From contig NZ_FQZT01000001.1 in assembly GCF_900142125.1 (NCBI RefSeq), forward strand, positions 372,001-436,000: a stretch of 64,000 bases of DNA, written 5' to 3'. The position numbers and the translations under genes were made by a program. The notes beneath the pieces are model-generated. The model had not been told where the DNA came from, did not search any database, and saw nothing but the letters and a program-made list of their open reading frames with translations. Shown here in pieces: positions 35,668 to 46,195 of this stretch. The number at the start of each line of letters is the position of its first letter. The stretch's first letter is position 1. This stretch comes from Malonomonas rubra DSM 5091. GTDB taxonomy: Bacteria > Desulfobacterota > Desulfuromonadia > Desulfuromonadales > Geopsychrobacteraceae.

Positions 35668-36482
35668 CGATCTTCTCCCAGCACCACCATGACCTCTTCG
35701 AGGTGCGAAAAATCGACGGTCGGCACAAGCTCAACCCGCTGGAACAGCCCGAATTCGTCTTTTTCTGCAGAAACGACCCGCGCCAAAGGAAGACCTTTGG
35801 GGAAAACACCACCCATGCCGGAAGTCACCAGCAGGTCATCGATCTGAATATCAGCTTCGCGCAAAGCATAATCCAGAGTCAGCTTTGCGCCCTGCCCTCG
35901 CGCGACACCACGCGTTCGGGTACGTTGAACCAATGCCGCGATAGCGGACGAAGCATCGGTCACAAGCAACACCCGGGAACTGTTCGGTGCAACCTTGATA
36001 ACCCGGCCTACCACACCCTCTGCGGCTACAACCGGAAACCCGGCTCGCAATCCCGCCCGGGTCCCCTTGTCGATCGTGATGGTTCGTGCCCAGCTGCTGA
36101 CGTCCTCGCCGATGACCTGTGCAGGCAGCGCCGGGCGATCGAGATCATCGACAAAAGCAAGCAGTTGCCGTAATCGCTCATTCTGCAGTCGGAACTCTTC
36201 GACCTGCTGCAATTCAGCGCGAAGCTGCCGGTTTTCCTGTTCCAGCATGCTGTTGCGCTGTTCTGTTTGAACCAGCCAGAAATAGTGCTGCCACCAGTCG
36301 TTGACAACATCAGCAGCACCATCGATAGCAGCCTGGAAGGGGGCGGCAAAGGTTAGAACAGCACGCTCAAAAAAGGTCGTCGCCGTACGCTGGCGCAGAT
36401 TGTAGGAATAGAGCAGCAGAATCGACAGCAGCAAAGCTACTGCCAGAAATAGATTGCGATAGCGTTTCAGCAGATCTCGCAT
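35664..36482 (-). CDS. mreC: Rod shape-determining protein MreC
   Basis: A 272-residue periplasmic scaffold anchored by an N-terminal helix. It has a coiled coil (RNSMLEQENRQLRAELQQVEEF) and a C-terminal beta-sandwich domain (VVAAEGVVGRVIKVAPNSSRVLLVTD, LVTSGMGGVFPKGLPLARV). ATG 36482 has GAGG five bases upstream; a longer frame to 36548 is rejected. It follows mreB after a terminator. Confidence 0.96.
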   Translation of the reverse strand: MRDLLKRYRNLFLAVALLLSILLLYSYNLRQRTATTFFERAVLTFAAPFQAAIDGAADVVNDWWQHYFWLVQTEQRNSMLEQENRQLRAELQQVEEFRLQNERLRQLLAFVDDLDRPALPAQVIGEDVSSWARTITIDKGTRAGLRAGFPVVAAEGVVGRVIKVAPNSSRVLLVTDASSAIAALVQRTRTRGVARGQGAKLTLDYALREADIQIDDLLVTSGMGGVFPKGLPLARVVSAEKDEFGLFQRVELVPTVDFSHLEEVMVVLGEDR

Positions 36483-36519
36483 GCCTACCTCTAGGCTGCC
36501 ATTGAGGCAACGAATACAA

Positions 36520-36556
36520 GAAGAAAGGGGGTGGGCCCTAACGCCCATCCCCTTTT
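36520..36556 (-). terminator. Rho-independent terminator after mreB
   Basis: Stem AAAGGGGGTGGGC (36524-36536) with GCCCATCCCCTTTT (36543-36556), loop of six bases. On the minus strand it is followed by TTTCTTCTTG. It separates mreB from mreC, so partial read-through or an additional promoter is needed for mreCD. Confidence 0.75.
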
Positions 36557-36591
36557 AAGTGTACCTTCAAATCTTTTTATCGACAAAACGA

Positions 36592-37809
<1,218 letters not shown>

Positions 37810-37840
37810 TCACATCAAGAAAATCAAGGAGTTCCCTGCA

Positions 37841-39796
37841 ATGCTCGACTTTGTCAGAAACAAGCAGAAATCGATCCTGATCAAAATCGCTTTCGGCTTG
37901 ATTATTCTCAGTTTCGTCATCGGCTACACTATGCTGACCGCACCCACCGATGGCGGTAGTGGCGCACCAAGTGATGTTGCCGCCCGCGTTAACGGCAACG
38001 ACATCAGTTACACTGCTTTTCAGAGTAGCTACAGCAATCTGTACAACCTGTACCAAAGCATTTACCAGGGGAACTTCAACGCAGAGGTTGAAAAGCAACT
38101 GAACCTGCCGCTGCAGGCGATGCAGCAGTTGGTGCAGGAAGTCCTGCTGATAGAAGAAGCAAACAAGCTTGGGCTTGATGTCAGCAAAGAAGAACTGGTT
38201 GCCGCCATCGCCCAGTACGATGCGTTTAAGGAAAATGGCGTATTCAACCGCAACCGCTACCTGCAGGTTCTCAACTATCAGCGCATGACCCCGGAGCAGT
38301 TTGAAGCTGCACAAGAGCGGCAGCTGCTGACCGAAAAGGTCCGCACCCGGCTACAGGCAGGCGTCACCGTTTCCGAAGAGGAACTCAAAGAAGCCTTTCA
38401 CAAAGAAAACGACAAAATCAACCTGAACTATTGCTGGCTGACCCCGGCACTGGTCGAAAGCAAGGTGAAGGTGACCGATGACGGCCTGGCCGAGTTCTTC
38501 GCTGCCAACAAGGAACTGTTCCGCATCGAAGAGAAGGTTTCCCTGCGTTACCTGCAGTTCGACCCGGCCCGTTACGAAGCTGAAGTCGCCAACTTCAGCG
38601 ACGACGAACTGGACCGTTTTTACCGCCGTCACCTCGACCTGTACGAGACAAAGGAAGAGGTCAAAGCCGCGCACATTCTGCTACGCGTCAGCGAAGACGC
38701 CACCGACGAAATCAGAGGCAAGCGCAAAGAACTGGCTGCCGACCTGCTGAAACAGCTGCAGGAAGGAGCAGACTTCGCGGAGCTGGCAAAAGCCCACTCG
38801 GATGATAAAGGGACTGCGGAAAACGGCGGTGATCTTGGTACCTTCGGTCGCGGCATCATGGTTAAAGCTTTTGAGGCAGCAGCCTTCGCCCTGAAGCCGG
38901 GCGAATTGAGCGATATTGTCGAAACCCCTTTCGGTTACCACATCATCAAGGTTGAAGAGGCGAGTGAAGCTGGCGTCAAACCGCTGGTTGATGTCATCGA
39001 CGACGTCAAAGCCGGCCTGAAAATCGAAAAAGCGCGGCAGCTTGCTTACGAAAAAGCGATGGACGCCTACAATATAAATCGTAAATCCGGCGATCTGGAT
39101 GCCGCAGCGAAAGCCAACGACCTCGGCATCAAAGAAACCGGGCTGTTTGACCGTAATGGCGCTATCGACGGCATCGGCAAAGTCCCTGCCATCGTCCAGG
39201 CCGCTTTCGATCTGAAATCAGGAGAACTCGCTCGTCCGGTTCAAACCACCCAGGGTATCTTCCTGATCGGCCTGAAAGAGCAGCAACCAAGCCGGTTGCC
39301 AGAACTGAGCGAAGTCAAGGCTCAGGTTGAAGCGGCATACCGCGTGGAGCAAGCACAAACCTTCGCCAAAGAACTCGCTGACCGCCTGCTGGCGAAAGCA
39401 CAGGAAATGAAGAGCCTGCGTAAAGCTGCTGCAGAAGAGAACATCAGCGTCGAAGAATCGGGTGAATTCCCACGCAGTTTCGGCAGTTTTATTCCGAAAA
39501 TCGGTAAAGCCGATGAATTGGCGGAGGAGGCATTCTCGCTGACTGCAGACACGCCAATTGCAAGCAAGGTTTATGAAATCGACAACAAGTTTCTGGTCGC
39601 CAGCCTTAAAGAGTCAAAACCAGCAGATTTTGCTAGCCTTGAGACTGCCGGATTGGCTCAACTCAGAGATCAGCTTCTGGCAGCCAAAAAAGAAAATGCT
39701 GTCGCCGACAAAGTGAAAGAGCTGCTGGAATCGGCTGAAATCGAAGTGCTGATCCCGGAGCTTGCCAACTCTTTTAATAAAGGGAGCAACCAATAA
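37841..39796 (+). CDS. PpiD-like membrane-anchored periplasmic foldase
   Basis: This 651-residue protein has an N-terminal membrane helix (ILIKIAFGLIILSFVIGYT), a SurA-N-like helical domain and a parvulin domain (EEVKAAHILLRVSEDATDE to GELSDIVETPFGYHIIKVEEAS, about residues 265-375). PpiD assists folding of proteins leaving the Sec translocon. The start at 37841 is supported by GGAG 11 bases upstream and by the conventional MLDFVRNKQKS N-terminus. It directly abuts purC (next base), so the two are probably one transcript. Distinct from the cytochrome-operon parvulin. Confidence 0.88.
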   Translation: MLDFVRNKQKSILIKIAFGLIILSFVIGYTMLTAPTDGGSGAPSDVAARVNGNDISYTAFQSSYSNLYNLYQSIYQGNFNAEVEKQLNLPLQAMQQLVQEVLLIEEANKLGLDVSKEELVAAIAQYDAFKENGVFNRNRYLQVLNYQRMTPEQFEAAQERQLLTEKVRTRLQAGVTVSEEELKEAFHKENDKINLNYCWLTPALVESKVKVTDDGLAEFFAANKELFRIEEKVSLRYLQFDPARYEAEVANFSDDELDRFYRRHLDLYETKEEVKAAHILLRVSEDATDEIRGKRKELAADLLKQLQEGADFAELAKAHSDDKGTAENGGDLGTFGRGIMVKAFEAAAFALKPGELSDIVETPFGYHIIKVEEASEAGVKPLVDVIDDVKAGLKIEKARQLAYEKAMDAYNINRKSGDLDAAAKANDLGIKETGLFDRNGAIDGIGKVPAIVQAAFDLKSGELARPVQTTQGIFLIGLKEQQPSRLPELSEVKAQVEAAYRVEQAQTFAKELADRLLAKAQEMKSLRKAAAEENISVEESGEFPRSFGSFIPKIGKADELAEEAFSLTADTPIASKVYEIDNKFLVASLKESKPADFASLETAGLAQLRDQLLAAKKENAVADKVKELLESAEIEVLIPELANSFNKGSNQ

Positions 39797-40678
39797 ATGA
39801 CACCGATCATCACGCAAACGAACTGTCCCGAGTTGAAGCTCGTCAATCGCGGAAAAGTCCGTGATATTTATGACCTCGGCGAGCATTTGCTACTCGTAGC
39901 TTCCGACCGAATTTCGGCGTTTGATGTTATCATGGACGAAGGCATCCCGCAGAAAGGGTATGTCCTGACCGAGATCTCCAAATTCTGGTTCGACCAGATG
40001 AGCGATCTGGTTCCGCATCATTTGATCTCTACAGAAGTGAGCGACTTTCCGAAAGTCTGCCACCAGTACCGTGATCAACTCGAAGGCCGCAGCATGCTGA
40101 CTAAAAAGGCCAACCCTCTGGCGATCGAGTGCATCGTTCGCGGTTACATTTCTGGCAGCGGCTGGAAAGAGTACCAGCAGCAGGGCTCGGTGTGCGGCAT
40201 CAAACTGCCTGAAGGGCTCAAACAGAGCGACAAGCTGCCCCGGACTCTGTTCACTCCGTCGACCAAAGCTGAACTGGGGGAGCACGACGAGAACATCTCC
40301 TTCGAGCAAGCGGCAGAAATCTGTGGACTTGAGCTGACCCAGAAAGTCAGCGACATCAGCATCGCGATTTACGAGCGGGCACGGGCATTGGCCGACACCA
40401 AAGGGATCATCATTGCTGACACCAAGTTCGAGTTCGGCATGATGGGCGACCAACTGATCTGGATCGACGAAGCCCTTACTCCTGACTCTTCCCGCTTCTG
40501 GCCTAAAGATCAATACAACCCCGGCAGCGCGCAGCCGAGTTTCGACAAACAGTTCTTGCGCGACTACCTGGAAACACTTGACTGGGGCAAAGTCGCTCCG
40601 CCCCCAAAACTGCCGGAAGAAATCGTGCGCAAAACCGGGGAGAAATACCTCGAAGCGCTGCAAAGACTTACCGCCTAA
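39797..40678 (+). CDS. purC: Phosphoribosylaminoimidazole-succinocarboxamide synthase
   Basis: A 293-residue SAICAR synthetase: purine biosynthesis step joining CAIR and aspartate with ATP. Conserved elements: [39 protein letters not shown] and [12 protein letters not shown]. The length is that of the long (~300-residue) subtype rather than the ~235-residue short one. Starts immediately after the ppiD-like stop. Confidence 0.97.
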   Translation: MTPIITQTNCPELKLVNRGKVRDIYDLGEHLLLVASDRISAFDVIMDEGIPQKGYVLTEISKFWFDQMSDLVPHHLISTEVSDFPKVCHQYRDQLEGRSMLTKKANPLAIECIVRGYISGSGWKEYQQQGSVCGIKLPEGLKQSDKLPRTLFTPSTKAELGEHDENISFEQAAEICGLELTQKVSDISIAIYERARALADTKGIIIADTKFEFGMMGDQLIWIDEALTPDSSRFWPKDQYNPGSAQPSFDKQFLRDYLETLDWGKVAPPPKLPEEIVRKTGEKYLEALQRLTA

Positions 40679-40686
40679 AAAACATA

Positions 40687-40727
40687 GCGGGCCGTCCGAA
40701 ATTCGGGCGGCCCGAATTCATTTTATA
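40687..40727 (+). terminator. Terminator after purC
   Basis: Inverted repeat CGGGCCGTCCGAA (40688-40700) / TTCGGGCGGCCCG (40702-40714) with one G-T pair, followed by AATTCATTTTATAC. The T-run is short, but the stem is strong and it is 9 nt from the purC stop. Confidence 0.7.
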
Positions 40728-40896
40728 CTTGTCTACTCCCACTTCTGTGGCACACTTTCTACAGATCCAGCTAACATATGCTTGCAGAGAGAATTTTTAC
40801 CAAAAGGGTATCAATCAAAAGTAAAACTGCGTTATTATCTTGAGGTTTTCGTCTCCATTCGACTTTTTTTGTGACGCAATATTTTTTGGAATCGAC

Positions 40897-43050
40897 ATGA
40901 AGCCTGCGGTTAAATACTGGATATTCCTGAGCGCAATAATTTTTGTCGTCTTTAGCGTTATCTTCCTCAGTTTCTCCGGCGCCTGGTACAGCCTGAGCCC
41001 GGAAGAGCAGGCATCAATCGCAAAAATTTCCGAAAAACTGCTCCCCTTCCCTTTTGTCGGTGGACTGATTCTCTGTGCCATCCTCAGCCTACTGGTCAGC
41101 TTCCTGTTCCACAATTACGTTATTCCGATTCTGAAACTGGGCGAGAGCACACAGCTGATTTCAGCCGTCAATCCAGATCATAGAATCGAAATCAAGCAGG
41201 CGGCAAAAGAGATTCATTACCTGACCGATATCATCAACCAGTCAGGCGAGGCCTTCGCCAAACTGCAGCGGGACGTCGATGAACAGATCGCCGATGCAAA
41301 TCGAAAACTGGAAGAAGAGCGTACCCGGTTAGCAGCTTTGATGTCGGAACTGCCACACGGAGTCATCGTCTGCAACACAGACGGCCAGATTCTGCTCTAT
41401 AACCAGCAGGCGCAACAAGTACTGGAAACAGATCAACAACAAAACCAGGAAGAGGTCAGCGGAATCCTCGGCCTCAGTCGTTCGATTTTCAGTATTCTCG
41501 ACCGCGGCCCGATTATCCACGCCCTGCAGATGCTGCAACGTTGCCATCAGTCCGGCCGCAAAGGCCTTGTCAACAATTTCATGACAACCTTGCGCAGTGG
41601 ACTTTGCCTCAGGGTCAACATGGCTCCCTTCTTTGTTGAACAGGAAGGGGCGAAACATATCTCCGGATTTGTCCTGACGCTGGAAGATATGACCGCGCAA
41701 ATCGAGTCTGACGCGCGTCGCGACATGCTGATCCAGTCACTGACCGACGATCAGCATAGTGCCCTGCAGGAGATCCGGGCTTCCATCACTACGATTCTCA
41801 ACCAACCGAACCTGACAGCAGATCAGCTGCACAGCTACAGGCAGAATATCGACGAGGCCTCAAGGCGGCTGCAGGAACAGATCACGCTGGCCAGGGCAAA
41901 TTATGTCAGCCACATGCATTCTCTGCAGCGGACTGAAAATGTTCTCGGTGAAAGCCTGCTGGAGGTCATCAGCAAAAATATTTATGATCGTTTTTTCCTC
42001 GGTGTCACCACGCAGGCAGCTGACTCGATCTGGCTGCAACTCGACAGTTACTCGATCGTCCAGGCGATATCACAACTGGTCAGCACACTGTTGCTGAACA
42101 GTGAAATTCAGGAATTGCTGATAACCCTGACACTCAACGAGGAACAAAAAGCCGAGCTGGTTATCGCCTGGCCGGAAACCTATCTCGATCCACAATTATT
42201 GATAGACTGGAAACAGACCCCTTTCAGTTCTGATTCACAGGGCAGCCTGCTGACATTCAGTGATCTTATCAAGCAGATGTCAGGCAGGATTCAACCCTTG
42301 TCACACGCGTCTGGTGCTTGCAACGGCGTCCTGTTCGAGTTCCCGCAATGGCAGGAGGAAACCCACCTGGCGATGCCGGTCGAGCTGGAGCACCGCCCGG
42401 TTTCCTACGAGTTTAACCTTTTCCAGCAGGAAGACCTGCAGCATCTTGGAGAGTTGGCACTGGAGAAATTGACCTACGTGGTTTTTGATACCGAAACAAC
42501 CGGTCTGCACCCTTCGGAAGGGGATGAGATCATCCAGATAGGCGCTATCCGCATCGTCAACGGCCGCATGCTTTACCATGAAGCGATCGATCAACTGGTC
42601 GACCCGCTACGGCCTGTGCCGCAGACATCGGTCGAAATTCATGGGATCCAGCCGGAATTGTTACCGGGACAACCGACTATCGACAAGGTCTTGCCACATT
42701 TCCACAAGTTTGCCGAGAACTCGGTGCTGGTCGCTCATAATGCGGCCTTTGACATGCGCTTTCTGCAGCTCAAAGAAGAAAGTACCGGAATCAAATTCGA
42801 GAATCCGGTCATCGACACTCTGCTGCTGTCGTCAATCATCCACCCAAATCAGGACAGTCATTCACTGGAAGGGTTGGCCGAACGCCTCAACGTTACCATC
42901 GTCGGCCGTCACACAGCGCTCGGGGATGCCATCGTGACTGCAGAAGTTCTGCTGAAGATGATACCGCTGCTCAAAGCAAATGGTATCAACACGCTGGCCG
43001 ACGCCTTGGCAGCATCGGCCAAATCACCTTTTGCCAAATACACTTACTGA
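40897..43050 (+). CDS. Membrane PAS / degenerate kinase / DnaQ-like 3'-5' exonuclease fusion
   Basis: A 717-residue protein. Two membrane helices (about residues 10-30 and 55-75) are followed by a HAMP-like stretch, a PAS domain (~145-270, MSELPHGVIVCNTDGQILLYNQQAQQVL), then a region resembling DHp (DDQHSALQEIRASI) and a kinase core lacking clear N and G boxes. The C-terminal ~180 residues are a DEDDh exonuclease: FDTETTGL, AHNAAFDMRFL and GRHTALGDA. This exonuclease family proofreads or trims DNA/RNA; its tether to a membrane sensor is unusual. ATG 40897 has GGA six bases upstream. Similar long DnaQ proteins are known in other proteobacteria, so the architecture is not unique. Confidence 0.85.
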   Translation: MKPAVKYWIFLSAIIFVVFSVIFLSFSGAWYSLSPEEQASIAKISEKLLPFPFVGGLILCAILSLLVSFLFHNYVIPILKLGESTQLISAVNPDHRIEIKQAAKEIHYLTDIINQSGEAFAKLQRDVDEQIADANRKLEEERTRLAALMSELPHGVIVCNTDGQILLYNQQAQQVLETDQQQNQEEVSGILGLSRSIFSILDRGPIIHALQMLQRCHQSGRKGLVNNFMTTLRSGLCLRVNMAPFFVEQEGAKHISGFVLTLEDMTAQIESDARRDMLIQSLTDDQHSALQEIRASITTILNQPNLTADQLHSYRQNIDEASRRLQEQITLARANYVSHMHSLQRTENVLGESLLEVISKNIYDRFFLGVTTQAADSIWLQLDSYSIVQAISQLVSTLLLNSEIQELLITLTLNEEQKAELVIAWPETYLDPQLLIDWKQTPFSSDSQGSLLTFSDLIKQMSGRIQPLSHASGACNGVLFEFPQWQEETHLAMPVELEHRPVSYEFNLFQQEDLQHLGELALEKLTYVVFDTETTGLHPSEGDEIIQIGAIRIVNGRMLYHEAIDQLVDPLRPVPQTSVEIHGIQPELLPGQPTIDKVLPHFHKFAENSVLVAHNAAFDMRFLQLKEESTGIKFENPVIDTLLLSSIIHPNQDSHSLEGLAERLNVTIVGRHTALGDAIVTAEVLLKMIPLLKANGINTLADALAASAKSPFAKYTY

Positions 43051-43084
43051 CGCCACATCGGCTCTGCAGACACTGAAGAATCTG

Positions 43085-43115
43085 CCCCGCTACCTGGGCT
43101 AGAGGCGGGGTTTAA
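43085..43115 (+). terminator. Possible terminator after the exonuclease fusion gene
   Basis: CCCCGC (43085-43090) / GCGGGG (43105-43110) stem with a 14-base loop that can itself pair (CTA/TAG), followed by TTT then A-rich sequence. 35 nt after the stop. Moderate T-run. Confidence 0.45.
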
Positions 43116-43171
43116 AAACACAGCAATCCTCTTGATTTTTCAGACTAAACCTAAACAACAAAACAGCCATA

Positions 43172-44218
43172 TCAGTCGGCCAAAAGAATCCGTCCACAGT
43201 GTTCGGCAACAACTTCCCCGATGGTGAAAGCGGGTACCTGTTCGGCTTGCAAACGCTGAAGCAACAACCCAAGCTTATCTTTGGAAACGGCAATCAGCAA
43301 GCCACCCGATGTCTGAGGATCGCTCAAAAGATCGAGCGCGAACTGGTTGCATTCTCGGGCACCATCGACTCGCTCGAAATAATAATCGCGATTGCGGTAT
43401 GCCCCCTCCGGCAGCAAGCCGATCTCGGCCATCTCCCGCGCCTGCGGATACGCCGGCAACTGCGAAGGATAAATCTGCAGGCCGACATTGCTGGCTTCTG
43501 CCAATTCCAGTCCGTGCCCGACCAAACCAAAACCGGTGATATCTGTACAAGCGGTAACTCCCAGCTCTGTCATCACCTGTGCAGCAGTATTGTTGAGCAT
43601 GATCATTCCCTCAACCGCTTCCTGCACTTCGTCCTCGGTCAGCACTTCACCCTTCAATGCAGTGGCAATAATCCCCGTACCAAGCGGCTTGGTCAGGACC
43701 AGCCGGTCGCCAACACGACAGTTACAGGGAGAAAACATCTTGTTCGGATCGACCATACCGGTGACGCTCAAGCCGTACTTCGGCTCGTCGTCCTCCACAG
43801 AATGGCCACCAACAATTAATGCGCCCGCCTGCTGCACACGCTCAGCCCCACCCTGCAGAATCTGCAGCAACACATCAGGGCCAAGCTGGCAGAGGGGAAA
43901 GCCGATGACGTTCATCGCGGTCAGTGGCTTGGCACCGACGGCAAAAACATCCGACAGAGAGTTGGAGGCCGCAATCTGGCCGTACTTATAGGGGTCATCC
44001 ACCACCGGGGTGAAGAAATCGACCGACTGCACCATCGCTTGGTTTTCGTTCAGGCGATATATGGCCGCATCGGCAAAGGGGATCTCCTGCGAGAGCAGGT
44101 CGGGATGATTATGTTTCGGCAACTGCCCCAGTACCTGGGCCAGGGTCTCAGGACCTATCTTGGCCGCTCAACCTGAGCTGCGCGACAAAGACGTCAGCCG
44201 TGGTTTTTGCTCCGACAT
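43172..44218 (-). CDS. selD: Selenide, water dikinase; itself a selenoprotein (UGA = Sec17)
   Basis: SelD makes selenophosphate for tRNA-Sec charging. The gene starts ATG 44218 with AAGGAG five bases upstream and reads MSEQKPRLTSLSRSSG, then UGA at codon 17 (44168-44170), then AAKIGPETLAQVLGQLP and the rest of the family (GGHSVEDDEPKYG, TGFGLVGHGLE, DPQTSGGLL). The UGA lies where SelD has its catalytic Cys or Sec, just before the conserved Lys (AAK). A SECIS-like hairpin follows immediately. Ordinary ORF calling starts at TTG 44122 and loses 32 residues. Read through, the protein is 348 residues. It sits downstream of selB (gap 68 nt) in one selenium cluster. Confidence 0.93.
44138..44165 (-). 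promoter_or_regulatory. SECIS-like hairpin inside selD
   Basis: Starting three bases after the UGA, GGCCA(A)G pairs with CTGGCC (lower stem, one bulged A), a 5'-side AUA bulge follows, and an upper stem GGUC/GACC is capped by CUGA. A bulged U and a small apical loop about 16-20 nt from the UGA fit the bacterial SECIS element bound by SelB. The structure was folded by hand, not computed. Confidence 0.75.
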
Positions 44219-44286
44219 CCGGGCTCCTTTCAAAAGGCCAAAACGGTCAAGGAATGATCGCTGTTGGCCGTATCACGTTGAATGTC

Positions 44287-46194
44287 TTATTCCGGCAAAT
44301 TCCAGGCAACCCGTTCCTCACCGGTTCGGCGGGTATACTTGCAACCGTCGAAATACTCCAGCAACGCCTGGATCAACTTGCGGTTACTGTCCAGCCGGTC
44401 ACGGAACTGGGCAAGGGTGAAGGAATCCTGCTGTTTGAACATGCCTTTAAGAACCTGCAATGCCTGCGCATAATGCTCAGCGTGCAAGTAACTCTCCGGG
44501 TTCAAGCGCACCAGTTTCTTTTCCAGAACCAGGTAAGAAAAATAAAGCTCAGTATCAATCCCATCCAAACCGATCTGGCTGATCACCTCGTTCTGATTTT
44601 TCACCTGAAAGCCACGCTGACGATAATGCTGTTCAATCTTGTCGAGCGTCTGTATATCTTTATCGGTTGGCTGCGGTTGCCATCCGGGCGTCATCACCAA
44701 GTCTCCCGAAACAGCAATTTCGCCAGTTTCGACCGAGCGTTGCAAAAGAATTTCAAAACCCTTCGGCGCCAGTTTCGATGCGATTTTAGCCTGCAAGGTA
44801 GCGCGTGGAATCCCGTGGCTCAAATGATTGTCAGCCTGGTAAGTTGCGACCTGTTGAGGCAATTGCTGCATCCAGCTTCGCACCCGCTCACTGACGACCC
44901 ACTGGTCAGCAAGAGCTTCCACCTGTCCCATTTCAGCCAACTTTTCCAAGCCACTACGCAGTTCTTCGCGCCCCGTACCCGTATGTTTTTCCATGTCTTT
45001 CAGGCGGGAAATTTCGAGTTGATCAAGTTTCTGCAGCCAGAAGCCAAGGTTCCCGGAAGAAAGATCTTCCAAGCGCTTAATGACATCATCCCGGAAGCGC
45101 TTATGTTTCTGCGGTTCGACATCGACAACCATACCGCCGCCGATGGTCAGCATCGGCGAATAGGAGCGGATAATAAAACGGTCACCACGATGTGACAGTA
45201 ACGGTTGGTCAAAAGTAAGTTGGACGAATGCTTCCTCTCCCGGTGCCAGCTCATCTCGATCAAGCAGAATGGCCCGGGCGACAGTGCGCGCGGTACCAAG
45301 ATGGAAATGCAGCGGATCGCGGAACTTCACCGGGCGGGGTGCCTCTTTCAACAACTGCATGCGGACATCAATCCGCTGACTGGCACGAAACAGACCAGGA
45401 GAACCGATGACAGAGCCATGCGGTACCTGCTCGCGTGAAACACCGGAAAGATTAAGCGCAACCCGTTGACCGGCTAACGCTTCCTGTGCAGGCTTACCAT
45501 GCACCTGGATTTCCCGGATGCGGGCCTGAACTCCTGCCGGGAGGAGTTCAAGGCTGTCACCAACAACAATTTTACCGCTATTCAATGTCCCGGTGACAAC
45601 CGTCCCGAAACCACTGATAGAGAAGCAACGATCGACGGGTAAGCGTACAGCACCGGTGGTTTCCCGCCCAGGCACGCGCTGCAGCTGCTCACGGATCGTC
45701 TCCAGCAAACTATCGAGACCTTCACCAGTAATCGACGAAACCCGGCAGCAGGGAGCCTTGTCAAGAAAGGTCCCGGCAACTTGCTCACGGATTTCCTCTT
45801 CGACAATATCAAGCCAGTCCGGCTCGACAAGATCGCATTTCGACAGCACAAGAATGCCACGCTTGACCTGCAGCAACTCCATAATCTGCAGGTGCTCACG
45901 GGTCTGCGGCATAACGCCTTCGTTGGCATCGACCACCAGTAGGACCAGATCGATCCCAGCAATACCACTGAGCATCTGCGGGATGAATTTCTCGTGACCA
46001 GGAACATCGACCACACCGGCGATCTGGCCGTTTCCCAGATCGAGGCGAGCGAAACCAAGCTCAATAGAAATACCGCGCTTTTTCTCCTCCGCCAGGCGGT
46101 CGGTCTCGGTTCCTGTCAAGGCACCGATCAGGGCAGTTTTACCATGGTCAACATGGCCGGCGGTACCGACAATAAAATTTCCAAGTTCCGCCAA
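44287..46194 (-). CDS. selB: Selenocysteine-specific elongation factor SelB
   Basis: A 635-residue GTPase delivering Sec-tRNA to UGA codons that carry a SECIS. G-motifs: GTAGHVDHGKT (P-loop), DVPGHE, SKCDLV. Following the EF-Tu-like domains is a C-terminal winged-helix array (residues ~400-635), which binds SECIS RNA. The start is TTG at 46194: GGGGAGG lies six bases upstream, two bases after the selA TGA. This context makes it more credible than the longer TTG at 46221. Encoded between selA and selD. Confidence 0.95.
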   Translation of the reverse strand: MAELGNFIVGTAGHVDHGKTALIGALTGTETDRLAEEKKRGISIELGFARLDLGNGQIAGVVDVPGHEKFIPQMLSGIAGIDLVLLVVDANEGVMPQTREHLQIMELLQVKRGILVLSKCDLVEPDWLDIVEEEIREQVAGTFLDKAPCCRVSSITGEGLDSLLETIREQLQRVPGRETTGAVRLPVDRCFSISGFGTVVTGTLNSGKIVVGDSLELLPAGVQARIREIQVHGKPAQEALAGQRVALNLSGVSREQVPHGSVIGSPGLFRASQRIDVRMQLLKEAPRPVKFRDPLHFHLGTARTVARAILLDRDELAPGEEAFVQLTFDQPLLSHRGDRFIIRSYSPMLTIGGGMVVDVEPQKHKRFRDDVIKRLEDLSSGNLGFWLQKLDQLEISRLKDMEKHTGTGREELRSGLEKLAEMGQVEALADQWVVSERVRSWMQQLPQQVATYQADNHLSHGIPRATLQAKIASKLAPKGFEILLQRSVETGEIAVSGDLVMTPGWQPQPTDKDIQTLDKIEQHYRQRGFQVKNQNEVISQIGLDGIDTELYFSYLVLEKKLVRLNPESYLHAEHYAQALQVLKGMFKQQDSFTLAQFRDRLDSNRKLIQALLEYFDGCKYTRRTGEERVAWNLPE

Positions 46195-46195
46195 T

